From CALINB01 sp938045325 (GTDB lineage: Bacteria > Pseudomonadota > Alphaproteobacteria > Rhodospirillales > CALINB01), in NCBI GenBank assembly GCA_038114465.1, contig JAYNQW010000008.1, positions 72,873 to 136,872 of the forward strand: a stretch of 64,000 bases of DNA, written 5' to 3'. Shown here one piece after another: positions 7,575-16,173 of the stretch. The position numbers and the translations under genes were made by a program. Position 1 is the stretch's first letter. Every line of letters starts with the position of its first letter. The notes under the pieces are model-generated. The model was not told the origin of the DNA. It saw nothing but the letters and a program-made list of their open reading frames with translations, and searched no databases.

Positions 7575-9676
7575 TCAAAAACCTGCGTGATATTGACGTT
7601 GAAGCGTTAACGGCGATTGAGGCGGCAGCCGAATTGGCGAGTCTCGCCCAAGAGATGATTGAGCATGATCAGGCGTATTATCAAGATGACGCGCCGGTCA
7701 TTTCCGACGCCGACTACGATGCGCTGCGCAAACGCAATGAAGCAATTGAGGCCCGGTTTCCTGATTTGGTGCGTCCGGACAGTCCTTCTTTGAGGATCGG
7801 CGCTACTCCGGCGGAAAAATTTGAAAAAGTTACCCACGCCCGGCCTATGCTATCGCTGGGAAACGCCTTCGATGCAGACGATGTACAGGATTTTATTGAC
7901 CGCATTCGCAGGTTTTTAGGTCTTAAAGACGATACCGCGGTCGATATCATGGCCGAACCCAAAATCGATGGTTTATCGATTGCCGCGCGGTACGAGAAAG
8001 GGAAGTTTATCCAAGGAGCAACCCGGGGTGACGGCACGACGGGTGAAAATATTACAGCTAATTTACGAACCCTGAAGGATATACCGGACCGGATTAACGG
8101 TGATGTTCCGGATCTCCTAGAGGTGCGCGGCGAAGTTTACATGGCTAAGTCCGATTTCGCGGCGCTTAATAAACGGCAAGAAAAACGCGGTGAGAAAGTC
8201 TTTGCCAATCCGCGCAACGCCGCTGCCGGCTCACTGCGCCAGCTCGATTCCTCCGTGACCGCGCGCCGCCCGCTCAAATTTTTTGCATACACCTGGGGTG
8301 AGGTGACTGGGACGGATGCGTCTGGCTATGGTGGGTATGCTGATTGGGATACGCAAGCCGGTTTTTACGATAATCTAAAGGCCTGGGGTTTTTCAGTTAA
8401 CCCTTATGCAAAAGTTTGCTCAAGTCTTGAAGAATTACTAGCGCTTCATGGAGAGCTTGAGAATGCGCGGGCTAGCCTTGATTACGATATTGATGGTGTC
8501 GTTTATAAAGTGAACCGGCTCGATTGGCAGCAACGCCTCGGTTTCGTGTCGCGCGCACCCCGGTGGGCCATCGCCCATAAATTTCCTGCCGAAAAAGCCC
8601 AGACCCTTTTAAAAAGCATTTTTATTCAAGTCGGGCGGACCGGCACCCTGACACCGGTCGCCGAGCTTGCGCCCGTCACGGTCGGCGGTGTCGTCGTCTC
8701 ACGGGCGACGCTTCATAACGAAGATGAGATCGAACGCAAAGATATCCGGCCCGGTGATACCGTTGTTGTACAGCGTGCCGGTGACGTCATTCCTCAAGTG
8801 GTTAGCTTTGTTGCCGAAAAGCGGAAAAAGGGTGCACGGAAATACCAGTTTCCTGACCGCTGTCCCGAGTGCGGTAGTCTTGCCGTTCGTGAAGAAGGCG
8901 AGGTGGCACGCCGGTGCACAGGCGGCCTCATTTGCCCGGCTCAGGCTGTAGAACGTTTAAAGCATTTCGTTTCCCGAGATGCTTTCGATATTGAGGGCCT
9001 TGGCGCCAAGCATATTGTCGCCTTTTGGCATGATAAGTTGATCGAAACGCCAGCGGATATATTCCGGCTTCGGGACAAAGCCGATGACATCAAAGGCCGC
9101 GAGGGGTGGGGTGACAAATCAGCCGATAACCTGTTCGCCGCAATTGCGGAAAAGCAAACAATCGGATTGGACCGGTTTATTTATGCGCTCGGCATCCGCC
9201 AAATCGGCCAGGCGACGGCACGTGTTTTGGCCAAGGAATTCCTCTCGCTTAAAGATCTTCGCGAAGCGATGAGTGCCGCGCAAGACCGCGAATCGGAAGC
9301 TTATGCCGACCTCATCAATATCGAAGGCATTGGTGAATCGATGGCTGACGATTTGCTCGGTTTTTTTGCCGAAGAACACAATCAAACGGTGCTTGATGAT
9401 CTGGCAGATTTGTTGACCGTGGAAGATTTTGAAGCACCAGCTTCCGATTCACCTGTCGCCGGGAAGACGGTCGTGTTTACGGGAACGTTAGAGACGATGA
9501 CACGCGGTGAAGCCAAAGCGCGGGCTGAGTCTCTTGGTGCAAAAGTTGCCGGTTCTGTGTCAAAGAAAACTGATTATGTCGTTGCTGGTCCCGGCGCAGG
9601 CTCTAAAGCGAAGAAAGCTGACGAACTCGGCATTGCGACATTGAGCGAAGAAGAATGGCTGGAAATGATCGGTTAA
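7571..9676 (+). CDS. ligA: NAD-dependent DNA ligase LigA
   Basis: Seals nicks in duplex DNA using NAD+. The adenylation motif KIDG is at residues 131-134. Domain order is Ia, adenylation, OB fold, a four-Cys zinc finger (CPECG followed by RRC and ICP), helix-hairpin-helix repeats, and a C-terminal BRCT domain (about 625-701, VAGKTVVFTGTLETMTR). Length is 701. The start is GTG overlapping the recN stop, so translation probably depends on recN. Domains and length are all as expected. Confidence 0.97.
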   Translation: MIKNLRDIDVEALTAIEAAAELASLAQEMIEHDQAYYQDDAPVISDADYDALRKRNEAIEARFPDLVRPDSPSLRIGATPAEKFEKVTHARPMLSLGNAFDADDVQDFIDRIRRFLGLKDDTAVDIMAEPKIDGLSIAARYEKGKFIQGATRGDGTTGENITANLRTLKDIPDRINGDVPDLLEVRGEVYMAKSDFAALNKRQEKRGEKVFANPRNAAAGSLRQLDSSVTARRPLKFFAYTWGEVTGTDASGYGGYADWDTQAGFYDNLKAWGFSVNPYAKVCSSLEELLALHGELENARASLDYDIDGVVYKVNRLDWQQRLGFVSRAPRWAIAHKFPAEKAQTLLKSIFIQVGRTGTLTPVAELAPVTVGGVVVSRATLHNEDEIERKDIRPGDTVVVQRAGDVIPQVVSFVAEKRKKGARKYQFPDRCPECGSLAVREEGEVARRCTGGLICPAQAVERLKHFVSRDAFDIEGLGAKHIVAFWHDKLIETPADIFRLRDKADDIKGREGWGDKSADNLFAAIAEKQTIGLDRFIYALGIRQIGQATARVLAKEFLSLKDLREAMSAAQDRESEAYADLINIEGIGESMADDLLGFFAEEHNQTVLDDLADLLTVEDFEAPASDSPVAGKTVVFTGTLETMTRGEAKARAESLGAKVAGSVSKKTDYVVAGPGAGSKAKKADELGIATLSEEEWLEMIG

Positions 9677-9717
9677 AACCGTAAAATGCCGTATCGTTTC
9701 AATTGAGAGAGTCAGTT

Positions 9718-10053
9718 ATGCAAGATCTAAACCATGGGCGCGAGCACGAACGGATCGATTTTAATCGAATGGTCCTGTTGACTGGGGAGCAAGAATACGG
9801 CGGCTATATTCACGATGTCTCGGCAAACGGTATCTCAGTCGGTTTTGTGTCCCCGGAAGATCAAAACAATCACACGTTTAAAATGGGTGACAGCATTACA
9901 GTTGCGATTGAAAATATTGGTGCCGTAACCGGTAACGTGAAAAGGATTTTGGGTAATGGCCTTGCTGTCGCCCTCGATGTGAGTGGCGAGGACGAAGAAA
10001 AGTTCATTGCACAAATCAAAGATGCGAAGAATCGATCCGCGGCAAACGCATAG
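9718..10053 (+). CDS. PilZ domain protein, likely c-di-GMP receptor
   Basis: A single-domain protein of 111 residues. It carries both PilZ signature motifs: RxxxR as REHER at residues 8-12, and DxSxxG as DVSANG at residues 33-38. In this family these bind cyclic di-GMP. The ATG at 9718, preceded by a purine-rich GAGAGAG, is preferred to the upstream TTG at 9703. It has no fused output domain, so it presumably acts by binding a partner. It follows ligA by 41 bases and faces a minus-strand gene. The target process cannot be told from the context. Confidence 0.85.
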   Translation: MQDLNHGREHERIDFNRMVLLTGEQEYGGYIHDVSANGISVGFVSPEDQNNHTFKMGDSITVAIENIGAVTGNVKRILGNGLAVALDVSGEDEEKFIAQIKDAKNRSAANA

Positions 10054-10057
10054 CCCC

Positions 10058-10087
10058 AGAATTTAATAGAATTTATTAGAATTTATT
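10058..10087. repeat. Three tandem 10-bp AGAATTTAWT units
   Basis: AGAATTTAAT, AGAATTTATT and AGAATTTATT follow each other without spacing between two convergent genes, and the last unit covers the stop codon of the minus-strand gene. It is a very AT-rich junction with a T run on the plus strand but no hairpin. Confidence 0.7.
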
Positions 10088-10535
10088 TTTTCCGGAATTG
10101 CTGAAAGATCGGCTCGCTGAAGAGTGGCGGCGGCGGCGGCGGTTTGCGATTTTTCCAACGTTCCCAATCAGCACAACTCAGAACCCTGACCTTATCGTAC
10201 CATACCGTGTATTTCGGCCGTGCGCGCGGGCCGGCAACGGCATGAACGCGTACAATCCAGGGCCGATTTAGGTACTGTTTAATAGCGACTGATAGCCGGG
10301 CATCTTGGCTGCCCCGTTCGAGGTTGCCCCAGCTTTCCAGTGTCATCGGCTGAGATTTCAGTACATAAGACGCAGCATCGCGAACGGACGAGCGGTAGGC
10401 GCACGCGGCTTCAATGAATTTCGCGTCAGGTACGACCGTGAATATTGTGACCTCGGCTTGCCTAATTTTTCCGTTCGGCAATTTTACCGGTGCCATGACC
10501 GCTTTGGATTGAATAGCGATAGGCCGTTTGGCCAC
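10083..10535 (-). CDS. Secreted protein of unknown function, signal peptide out of frame
   Basis: The annotated frame starts at a GTG and gives 150 residues with no recognised family: a mixed alpha/beta body with VRVHAVAGPRARPKYTVW and a C-terminal run of six prolines. The same frame stays open upstream as FAVSFILFGALTVSTSVA, a good signal peptide end, but has no start codon. An ATG at 10617 in another frame supplies MVIRLAKTGLIF. The two join perfectly if one base is removed from the six-A run at 10581-10586 (plus strand). So the intact gene would run 10617 to 10083 and encode about 177 residues, exported to the periplasm. Either a sequencing error, a real lesion, or a slippage site separates the two parts. 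Confidence 0.7.
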   Translation of the reverse strand: MAKRPIAIQSKAVMAPVKLPNGKIRQAEVTIFTVVPDAKFIEAACAYRSSVRDAASYVLKSQPMTLESWGNLERGSQDARLSVAIKQYLNRPWIVRVHAVAGPRARPKYTVWYDKVRVLSCADWERWKNRKPPPPPPLFSEPIFQQFRKK

Positions 10536-10710
10536 TGATGTCGAGACAGTCAGCGCGCCAAAGAGTATAAATGATACCGCAAAAAATTAAGCCAGTTTTT
10601 GCCAACCTGATCACCATGATTTTGCGTCAAACAGCAGATTTATAACTAATAATAGAATATCAATAATCCAGTATTAACGCGGTGATGGTTGTCACAGGAA
10701 ATTGTTTAAA

Positions 10711-11091
10711 TTATTCGCCGTATCCGGAGCCGGCCTTTTTGTACTCTTCCCGTGGTGGGCTAAATATATCGAGGACAACGCATTCTTTATCCCCGGTACG
10801 CACGCTGTGCTCAACGCCGCCGCGCGTACACCAAAAATCACCGGCCTTGGCCGGGATTTCCTGACCGTCTTGTATGCGGATGCATTCGCCTTCTAATATT
10901 ACGCCCCATTGTTCTTCCGGATGGCTATGGAGTGTACCTTCGGTATGTGGGTCGATACGCACGACCGACAACATCACGTTATCGCCGACAAAAATTCGGG
11001 TGTTTACACCTTTCGTCAGTTCCCGCTTCAGGCCTTGAGCATCGTCGTGAAGGTTAAATAACCAAGGGGATAATGTAGTATCATCGGTCAT
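10711..11091 (-). CDS. Cupin domain protein
   Basis: Small single-domain cupin of 126 residues from the ATG at 11091, which has a GAGGA box ten bases upstream. An ATG three codons earlier is possible but too close to that box. Metal-site residues are visible: HSH at 55-57 followed by Glu 59-60 in motif 1, and H95 in motif 2 (GGVEHSV). These usually hold Fe, Mn or Zn in the barrel. The substrate cannot be predicted; such proteins include dioxygenases, isomerases and sensors. It stands alone on the minus strand downstream of a terminator. Confidence 0.8.
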   Translation of the reverse strand: MTDDTTLSPWLFNLHDDAQGLKRELTKGVNTRIFVGDNVMLSVVRIDPHTEGTLHSHPEEQWGVILEGECIRIQDGQEIPAKAGDFWCTRGGVEHSVRTGDKECVVLDIFSPPREEYKKAGSGYGE

Positions 11092-11154
11092 AAGGATCAT
11101 TTCCTCAAAAATGGTTCACGATGAAATGAATTGTGGCCGATTTGTGTGCTCGGT

Positions 11155-11189
11155 CAAAGAAAAACCCCGCCAAGAGGATTCTTAAGCGG
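11155..11189 (-). terminator. Rho-independent terminator
   Basis: Read on the minus strand, CCGC and AAGA pair with TCTT and GCGG around an ATCC loop, followed by GG and TTTTTC. It closes the transcription unit of the small gene at 11258-11488 and insulates the cupin gene. Confidence 0.7.
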
Positions 11190-11257
11190 AGTGTTTCTAA
11201 GCCGGGTCTTTGCGGGAGGAAAAGCGCTCAAGGATAACGCTGGCTAGAGATGCCGGG

Positions 11258-11488
11258 TTAATTAAAAGCAATCTTGGGTCCGGCCATGGATTGTATCATG
11301 CCGTTCTCCCGGGAAGTATCTTCACGGGTAGCATCGTGGAGCATGTCCAGATTTTTCACAGGCGACGGTTCATGATGGCGGGAGCAGATCACACGCAGGC
11401 GGCTTTTGCCGTGATTGATCGGGGCCATCGTCTTGGTTTTGAATTCGTAACTTGAAGAAACCCTAGGCTTATTTTGTGATACAGGCAT
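11258..11488 (-). CDS. Small hypothetical protein, 76 residues
   Basis: Starts at the ATG at 11488 with a TGGAG box eight bases upstream, and is followed about 70 bases after its stop by an intrinsic terminator, so it has the layout of a separate small gene. The product is polar and basic (MPVSQNKPRVSSSYEF, then RVICSRHHE, HDATREDTSR, and the end MAGPKIAFN). It has no membrane segment and no family I recognise. A longer frame begins at 11530 but lacks a ribosome-binding site. An opposing frame at 11210-11455 on the plus strand looks like a shadow. Confidence 0.5.
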   Translation of the reverse strand: MPVSQNKPRVSSSYEFKTKTMAPINHGKSRLRVICSRHHEPSPVKNLDMLHDATREDTSRENGMIQSMAGPKIAFN

Positions 11489-11657
11489 TCTTTTGCTCCA
11501 TGAGAAACACTGTGCCGGTATCATAATCAAAGGTAAAATTTTGCCCTATTATCCAAACGGTTATGTATACCGAAGAGTTGATTGGCGATTCCCCAAAGGG
11601 ATAAGAAGCTTGCCCGATTGGATAATAAACCGATGGATACGTTCTCGATTTTTTGTT

Positions 11658-12080
11658 CTAGGAATTTGAATTCTTAATCACGACTTCGTGGGTGATTTCC
11701 GCGGTTTTTGCCAACATGATTGAGGCTGAACAGTATTTCTCGGCCGTGAGGTGAACGGCGCGCTCGACCTTGTCCGGATTGAGGTTCTTCCCCGTCACCG
11801 TGAATTTCACATGGATTTTGGTGAAGACTTTGGGGTCTTCTTCCGCCCGTTCCGCCGTGATATCGGCGACGCAATCCTCGACGGCTTCGCGGGACTTTTC
11901 GAGAATATGCACAACATCGAATGCGGTGCAGCCGCCCATACCAATCAGTATCGTTTCCATGGGGCGCACGCCCATGTTGCGCCCGCCGGCGTCCGGTGCG
12001 CCGTCCATGACGATGGTGTGGCCGCTGCCGGATTCACCCAGGAACATCCGGTCTTGGACCCATTTCACACTGGCTTTCAT
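11658..12080 (-). CDS. OsmC family peroxiredoxin-like protein
   Basis: OsmC/Ohr-fold protein of 140 residues, a family that reduces organic hydroperoxides with two redox cysteines. The first Cys is C51 in GMGGCTAFDVV and the second is C116 in KYCSASIML, matching the YhfA-like branch. The conserved early Arg and Glu region (RPMETILIGMGG) is present. It is cytosolic, with no signal peptide. It precedes a small membrane protein gene about 36 bases away in transcription order and may share its transcript. Assignment to the family is firm; the true substrate is unknown. Confidence 0.88.
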   Translation of the reverse strand: MKASVKWVQDRMFLGESGSGHTIVMDGAPDAGGRNMGVRPMETILIGMGGCTAFDVVHILEKSREAVEDCVADITAERAEEDPKVFTKIHVKFTVTGKNLNPDKVERAVHLTAEKYCSASIMLAKTAEITHEVVIKNSNS

Positions 12081-12117
12081 TTTGTTTTCTTTCTCCGAGT
12101 TATTCCGTCGGTATTTC

Positions 12118-12405
12118 TTAATGAGGCGTAAAGGTCAACTTAAAATCTCGGTAGGTTTTATTGACCGCCATGCGCACGATGACAAGGCCCCATAATAGGT
12201 AAATACTGAGGCCGATCAGTGTGCTGATCACCTTCACGGTGTCTTGCGATGCGCCGATGCTGTTCAGCGCCAGGCCGACGACATATCCAACCGTACCGCC
12301 GATGACGATCAATCCGGCAAGCCCGCGCCAGGCGAGCAGCCACCAAACGCGCAATACTTGTTGCCATGTCATTTGTGCCGTGCTTTCCGATGATGGTTCA
12401 GCCAT
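12118..12405 (-). CDS. Small two-helix membrane protein
   Basis: 95 residues from the ATG at 12405, which has GGAGGGGG directly upstream. Two hydrophobic segments are visible, about residues 26-48 (LAWRGLAGLIVIGGTVGYVV) and 58-80 (VISTLIGLSIYLLWGLVIV), with the short ends in the cytoplasm or periplasm. No family is recognised. A TTG at 12417 would add four residues. It is upstream of and co-directional with the osmC-like gene. Confidence 0.7.
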   Translation of the reverse strand: MAEPSSESTAQMTWQQVLRVWWLLAWRGLAGLIVIGGTVGYVVGLALNSIGASQDTVKVISTLIGLSIYLLWGLVIVRMAVNKTYRDFKLTFTPH

Positions 12406-12513
12406 GTCCCCCTCCAATTGCCGTTGGATAAGATGGATAAAACGTGTAACGCGGCATTAGCCTACTGTATTATCGGACAACGGCAAAATTTGAGGACATT
12501 AGGGGAGATTTTG

Positions 12514-13533
12514 ATGCGCGCATGGTGGTTTGAAAAGCCGGGACCGGCGAAAGAAGTCCTGCAATTTGGCGAATTACCCGATCCGGAAGCGGGTCCGGGC
12601 GAGGTGCGGGTGAGGGTCGCGTATTCGGCGATCAACCCGACGGATTGCAAGCGCCGGAACTCTGTCGGCCCGTCGGTCGGGCGCGATATCGGGCGTTTTG
12701 ACCGGGTCACTCCCCATAACGACGGCTCCGGCGTGATCGATGCCGTCGGCGAGGGTGTCGATCCGTCGCGCGTCGGTGAACGGGTTTGGCTGTTCGGCCC
12801 GCAGGCGGACAGCCCGGATAAATCCTACGGCACCTGCGCCGAATATTGCGTGCTCGCCTCCAGAAAGGCGATCAAGCTGCCGGATAACACGTCTCTCGCC
12901 GAAGGCGCGTGCCTGGGCGTACCGGCGGTCACCGCGCATGTATCGTTATTTCCCGACGGCCCGGTAACAGGTGAGACGGTTTATGTGAGCGGCGCGTCGG
13001 GCCGGGTCGGCAAATACGCCGTGCAGCTCGCCAAACTTTCGGGTGCCACCGTGATCGGCTGTGTCGGCTCGGCGGATAAGGCCAAAGATGTTGCCGCCTT
13101 GGGCTGCGATCATGTGCTGAATTACAAAACCGACGATCTGCCGAAAGAAGTGAAGGCCCTGACCGGTGGAGAAGGCGTCGACCGTATTATCGAGGTGGAT
13201 TTCGGCACCAACATCGATTTGCACCGGGACTTGATTAAATGCAACGGCACGGTCTCGACCTATGGCTCGCCCGGTGTGCATGAGAGTGTGTTTAAGTTCT
13301 ATCCCAATAAGTTCATGAACATCGTCTATCGTATGGTGACGGTCTTTCGCATGCCGACCGAAGCGCTGGATTTAGCCTTCAAGGAAATCACCGAACACAT
13401 GGAAGCGGGCAAACTCAGTCATCACGTCGGCGTGACGTATCCCTTCAAAGACGTGCCGCAAGCGCACGTGGATTTGGAAACGGCGCCGATCTACGGCGTC
13501 GTCGCGGTCGCGATTAATGAGGGTTTGGAATAA
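12514..13533 (+). CDS. NADPH:quinone reductase-like MDR oxidoreductase
   Basis: Medium-chain dehydrogenase/reductase of 339 residues, zinc-free quinone reductase type. It has the N-terminal GroES-like fold (PGEVRVRVAYSAINPTD) and a Rossmann domain with SGASGRVGKYAVQLAK, the nucleotide-binding loop. It is expected to reduce quinones or enoyl substrates with NADPH. The start ATG at 12514 follows an AGGGGAG box; a frame start at 12418 lies far upstream and encodes an unrelated-looking leader. The gene converges on the ATP synthase operon with a five-base gap. The specific substrate is not predictable. Confidence 0.85.
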   Translation: MRAWWFEKPGPAKEVLQFGELPDPEAGPGEVRVRVAYSAINPTDCKRRNSVGPSVGRDIGRFDRVTPHNDGSGVIDAVGEGVDPSRVGERVWLFGPQADSPDKSYGTCAEYCVLASRKAIKLPDNTSLAEGACLGVPAVTAHVSLFPDGPVTGETVYVSGASGRVGKYAVQLAKLSGATVIGCVGSADKAKDVAALGCDHVLNYKTDDLPKEVKALTGGEGVDRIIEVDFGTNIDLHRDLIKCNGTVSTYGSPGVHESVFKFYPNKFMNIVYRMVTVFRMPTEALDLAFKEITEHMEAGKLSHHVGVTYPFKDVPQAHVDLETAPIYGVVAVAINEGLE

Positions 13534-13538
13534 GCGGC

Positions 13539-14021
13539 TTAATGCAACTTGCTGGGCAGGTCTTGGATGGCGCCGTCGATGAGTTTATCGGCGCGTTCAC
13601 CCTTCATCTCTTCGGATAGCAATTTCCGTGCTGCTTCGACGGCGACTTCGGCGGCGATACGCCGGACATCGTCGGTGGCGGCTTTTTCCGCATGAGCGAT
13701 CCGGTCGACCGCGAGCTTTTCGCGCCGGGCAAGCGCCTTATCGAGATTTTCCTTAGCCGTCGCGGCGTAGTTTTCGGCTTCGGTGCGGGCCCGCTCGATG
13801 ATGTCTTCGGCTTCGCGGGCTGCGTCACGCTGCAGGCGTTGGTATTTTGCGAGCAGGTCTTGGGCTTCTTCGCGCAGCTTTTCGGCTTCGTCGAGCTCGG
13901 CCTTGATGCTGTCAGCGCGGGCATCCAGCGCGTCCGTGATCATCGTCCAGATCTTCTTGCCGATCAGGGCAATGAAAATCACGAAGGAGACGAGAACCCA
14001 GAATGTCGGATCTTGAAACAT
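13539..14021 (-). CDS. atpF: ATP synthase F0 subunit b
   Basis: Peripheral stalk subunit of F1F0 ATP synthase. It has one N-terminal membrane helix (FWVLVSFVIFIALIGKKIW, residues 7-25) and then a long charged coiled coil that dimerises with b' and reaches F1 through delta. Length is 160, normal. Alphaproteobacteria carry two b-type subunits; this one, last in the operon, is the b partner of the upstream b' gene. The gap to b' is 12 bases. It ends five bases from the stop of the convergent oxidoreductase gene. Confidence 0.93.
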   Translation of the reverse strand: MFQDPTFWVLVSFVIFIALIGKKIWTMITDALDARADSIKAELDEAEKLREEAQDLLAKYQRLQRDAAREAEDIIERARTEAENYAATAKENLDKALARREKLAVDRIAHAEKAATDDVRRIAAEVAVEAARKLLSEEMKGERADKLIDGAIQDLPSKLH

Positions 14022-14033
14022 CGATGCTTTGTC

Positions 14034-14537
14034 CTATCCCGTTGGGCCGATCCGGCTTTTAAGCGCCGCATCGACCGCCGCAGTCACGTTGGCCTCATTG
14101 GGTTTCTCGCCGGTCAGGCGTTCCATGGCGGCCGCGGTGAGTTCCGCTGACATGCCTTGCAGTTCGCCGATGGCCTGGTTTTTGGCTTGCTCGATGCGCG
14201 CTTCGCCTTGTTCAATTTGTTCGGCCAAGGTTTCGCCCAAGGCCGCCTGGCGGTTGGCGGCTTCTTCGGCCAGTTCCGCGCGTACCCCGGCGATGACCGC
14301 TTGGGCTTTATCGCGCGCTTCGGCGATAGCCGCCTCGTAGGCCTCCAGCACCGTGTCGGCTTCTTTTTTGAACTCCTCGGCCCTTTCCAGATTATCGCTC
14401 ATGCGCTCCTGGCGGGCTTCCAGCACGTCGGCGACGCGTGGCAGGGCGACCCGCCACATCACCAGGAACAGAATGCCGAAGGTGACGAGGAGCCAAAATA
14501 GCTGAGGCAAAAAGGTCGATGCGTCGAGTTGAGGCAT
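14034..14537 (-). CDS. atpF': ATP synthase F0 subunit b'
   Basis: Second peripheral stalk subunit, 167 residues, with an N-terminal membrane helix (LFWLLVTFGILFLVMWRVAL) followed by a charged coiled coil rich in Ala and Glu. In alphaproteobacteria and photosynthetic bacteria b and b' form a heterodimer in place of the b homodimer. It lies between atpE and atpF, the usual order. The gene is sometimes named atpG or atpX. Confidence 0.92.
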   Translation of the reverse strand: MPQLDASTFLPQLFWLLVTFGILFLVMWRVALPRVADVLEARQERMSDNLERAEEFKKEADTVLEAYEAAIAEARDKAQAVIAGVRAELAEEAANRQAALGETLAEQIEQGEARIEQAKNQAIGELQGMSAELTAAAMERLTGEKPNEANVTAAVDAALKSRIGPTG

Positions 14538-14571
14538 GGCGCTCTCTTGTCAGGTTGCGGTCTAACCGGGG

Positions 14572-14796
14572 TTAGCCGAACAGGATAATGAGCGCGATGG
14601 CCAGCGCGAAAATGGCGGTCGCTTCGGAAAGCGCGAAGCCGACGAACGTCCAGGCTTGGACGTCGTTCCGTGCGGCCGGGTTGCGTCCGACGGCGAGAAC
14701 GAAGGCGGCAAATACGACACCGATACCGACGCCCGCACCGGCAACACCGATCACGGCCAATCCGGCTCCGAGTAATTTAGCGGCTGCTAATTCCAT
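14572..14796 (-). CDS. atpE: ATP synthase F0 subunit c
   Basis: Proteolipid of the proton-driven rotor ring, 74 residues in two membrane hairpin helices joined by the polar loop GRNPAARND. The proton-carrying carboxylate is E58 in FALSEATAIF. The first helix is Gly/Ala-rich (GVAGAGVGIGVVFAAF) as needed for tight ring packing. No sodium-binding pattern (Gln in helix 1 with Glu-Ser or Glu-Thr next to the carboxylate) is evident, so protons are the likely coupling ion. Confidence 0.96.
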   Translation of the reverse strand: MELAAAKLLGAGLAVIGVAGAGVGIGVVFAAFVLAVGRNPAARNDVQAWTFVGFALSEATAIFALAIALIILFG

Positions 14797-14857
14797 TTTT
14801 TAGTCCCCTTTCTTAATCTTGTTAAAAGCGTCAAAGTTTATTCGTTGATGGTTCAAA

Positions 14858-15589
14858 TTAATGCAGGTGGATGGCATCGCTGATGTAAAGGCACGTCAGG
14901 ATGGTGAAGATAAACGCCTGCAGGAAGGCGATCACGATTTCAAGCCCGGTCAGCGCCACCAAAAACGCGAGGGGCATAATGCCCAACAGGCCGAGTGGAA
15001 TGACGAAGCCGGCGAACACTTTCAGCAATAAGTGCCCGGCCATCATGTTGGCGAACAGGCGGACCGACAGGCTCACGGGACGCGAGAGATACGAGATGAT
15101 CTCGATCGGGATGAGCAGCGGTGCCATCCAGACCGGCACGCCCGGCGGCAGGAAAAAGCTGAGGAAGTGAAGCTTGTGTTTGAAAATGCCGATCAGGGTG
15201 ACGCCGATGAAAATAAATCCGGCGAAGGCGAACGTCACGATGATGTGGCTGGTGAAGGTAAAGCTGTATGGGATCATCCCGAGCAGGTTGCCGAACAGGA
15301 TGAACATAAAGAGCGAAAAGACAAACGGGAAATACGGGCGGCCTTCGGGCCCGACCGTATCGCGTACCAGGTTCGCGATGAACATGTAGCTCATTTCCGC
15401 GATCGACTGGAAGCGGTTCGGCACTAAGGCGTGTCCGCGCATGCTGAGCACCATCAGCAGCGTGATGGCGACGATGGAGATCGTCATGAACGCAGCCGAA
15501 TTGGTGAAGGAAATATCCCAGCCGCCCACCTTGAGCGGGATCAGCGGTTTGATGACAAACTGGGTGATGGGGCTGTGTGCGTCGGCCAC
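14858..15589 (-). CDS. atpB: ATP synthase F0 subunit a
   Basis: Stator membrane subunit that forms the two proton half-channels against the c-ring. It has 243 residues with five to six hydrophobic segments. The essential Arg is in SLSVRLFANMMAGH, and helix-5 residues (GLEIVIAFLQAFIFTIL) follow. Length and order (atpI-B-E-F'-F) fit the alphaproteobacterial F0 operon, which is separate from the F1 genes. Start is three bases after the atpI stop. Confidence 0.96.
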   Translation of the reverse strand: MADAHSPITQFVIKPLIPLKVGGWDISFTNSAAFMTISIVAITLLMVLSMRGHALVPNRFQSIAEMSYMFIANLVRDTVGPEGRPYFPFVFSLFMFILFGNLLGMIPYSFTFTSHIIVTFAFAGFIFIGVTLIGIFKHKLHFLSFFLPPGVPVWMAPLLIPIEIISYLSRPVSLSVRLFANMMAGHLLLKVFAGFVIPLGLLGIMPLAFLVALTGLEIVIAFLQAFIFTILTCLYISDAIHLH

Positions 15590-15592
15590 GGT

Positions 15593-15946
15593 CTAGTTCT
15601 TCCCTTTATCTTCTTCTTGATCCGATTTCTGATAGCCGGCGGCATAGCCATAGCCGCTGGCGAGACGGTAGACATTTAACATACCGGCGACCGCTCCCAA
15701 GAGAATAAAAACGATTTTGAGCCAAGGACTGGTGTCGAGCCAGTTGTCGAGCAGCCAACCGATGGCCGTGCCGACGGCGATAGCGGAAACCATTTCGACG
15801 CCCATGCGCATCGCTTGGCCGATTCCAGATTGCTGTTGATTAGATGAATCGCCGGTTTTGCCATATCGCTTCTGTTCCGATTGCCGGGCCCGTGAAAGGC
15901 GGGCGTCGAAGTCGTCTGTTGGTTCCGGCGGTTTGCGATCATTCAT
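15593..15946 (-). CDS. atpI: ATP synthase assembly protein AtpI
   Basis: First gene of the F0 operon. AtpI assists c-ring assembly and may carry Mg2+ or Ca2+. The product is 117 residues from the ATG at 15946 (MNDRKPPEPTDDF), with a charged N terminus, then two membrane segments (VEMVSAIAVGTAIGWLLDNW and LKIVFILLGAVAGMLNVYR) as in the AtpI/Fo family. A longer frame from 15988 reaches into the promoter region and is not favoured. The 227-base gap to smc must hold the operon promoter, but no clear -35/-10 pair stands out. Confidence 0.9.
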   Translation of the reverse strand: MNDRKPPEPTDDFDARLSRARQSEQKRYGKTGDSSNQQQSGIGQAMRMGVEMVSAIAVGTAIGWLLDNWLDTSPWLKIVFILLGAVAGMLNVYRLASGYGYAAGYQKSDQEEDKGKN

Positions 15947-16173
15947 CCATAAATCCTGACAGCGCCGCGCCGGTCTGTCACGGCCCAAAAGGCGGGGAGG
16001 CCCCAGACTTCTTGGGCTGCGGCGCGAAAGTACTGGCGGCCTCGGGTGCTGTCAAGGCCGGGCAGGTATGCCGTAACCACATGGAAATAAAAGGGAAATA
16101 AAGGGTCCACAGGGGCTTATTTAGGCCCGTTGAGAGAATTGATGGAGGAGTCGGTGGGGAGGGCTGTGAGGAG

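Noticed and set aside
11210..11455. 81-codon plus-strand frame in the OsmC-cupin gap
   Set aside because: Opposite the better-supported small minus-strand gene and crosses no coding signal.
11548..11626. ATTATCCAA and TTGGATAAT inverted repeat 61 bases apart
   Set aside because: Arms of nine bases far apart in AT-rich sequence; not strong enough to call a structure.
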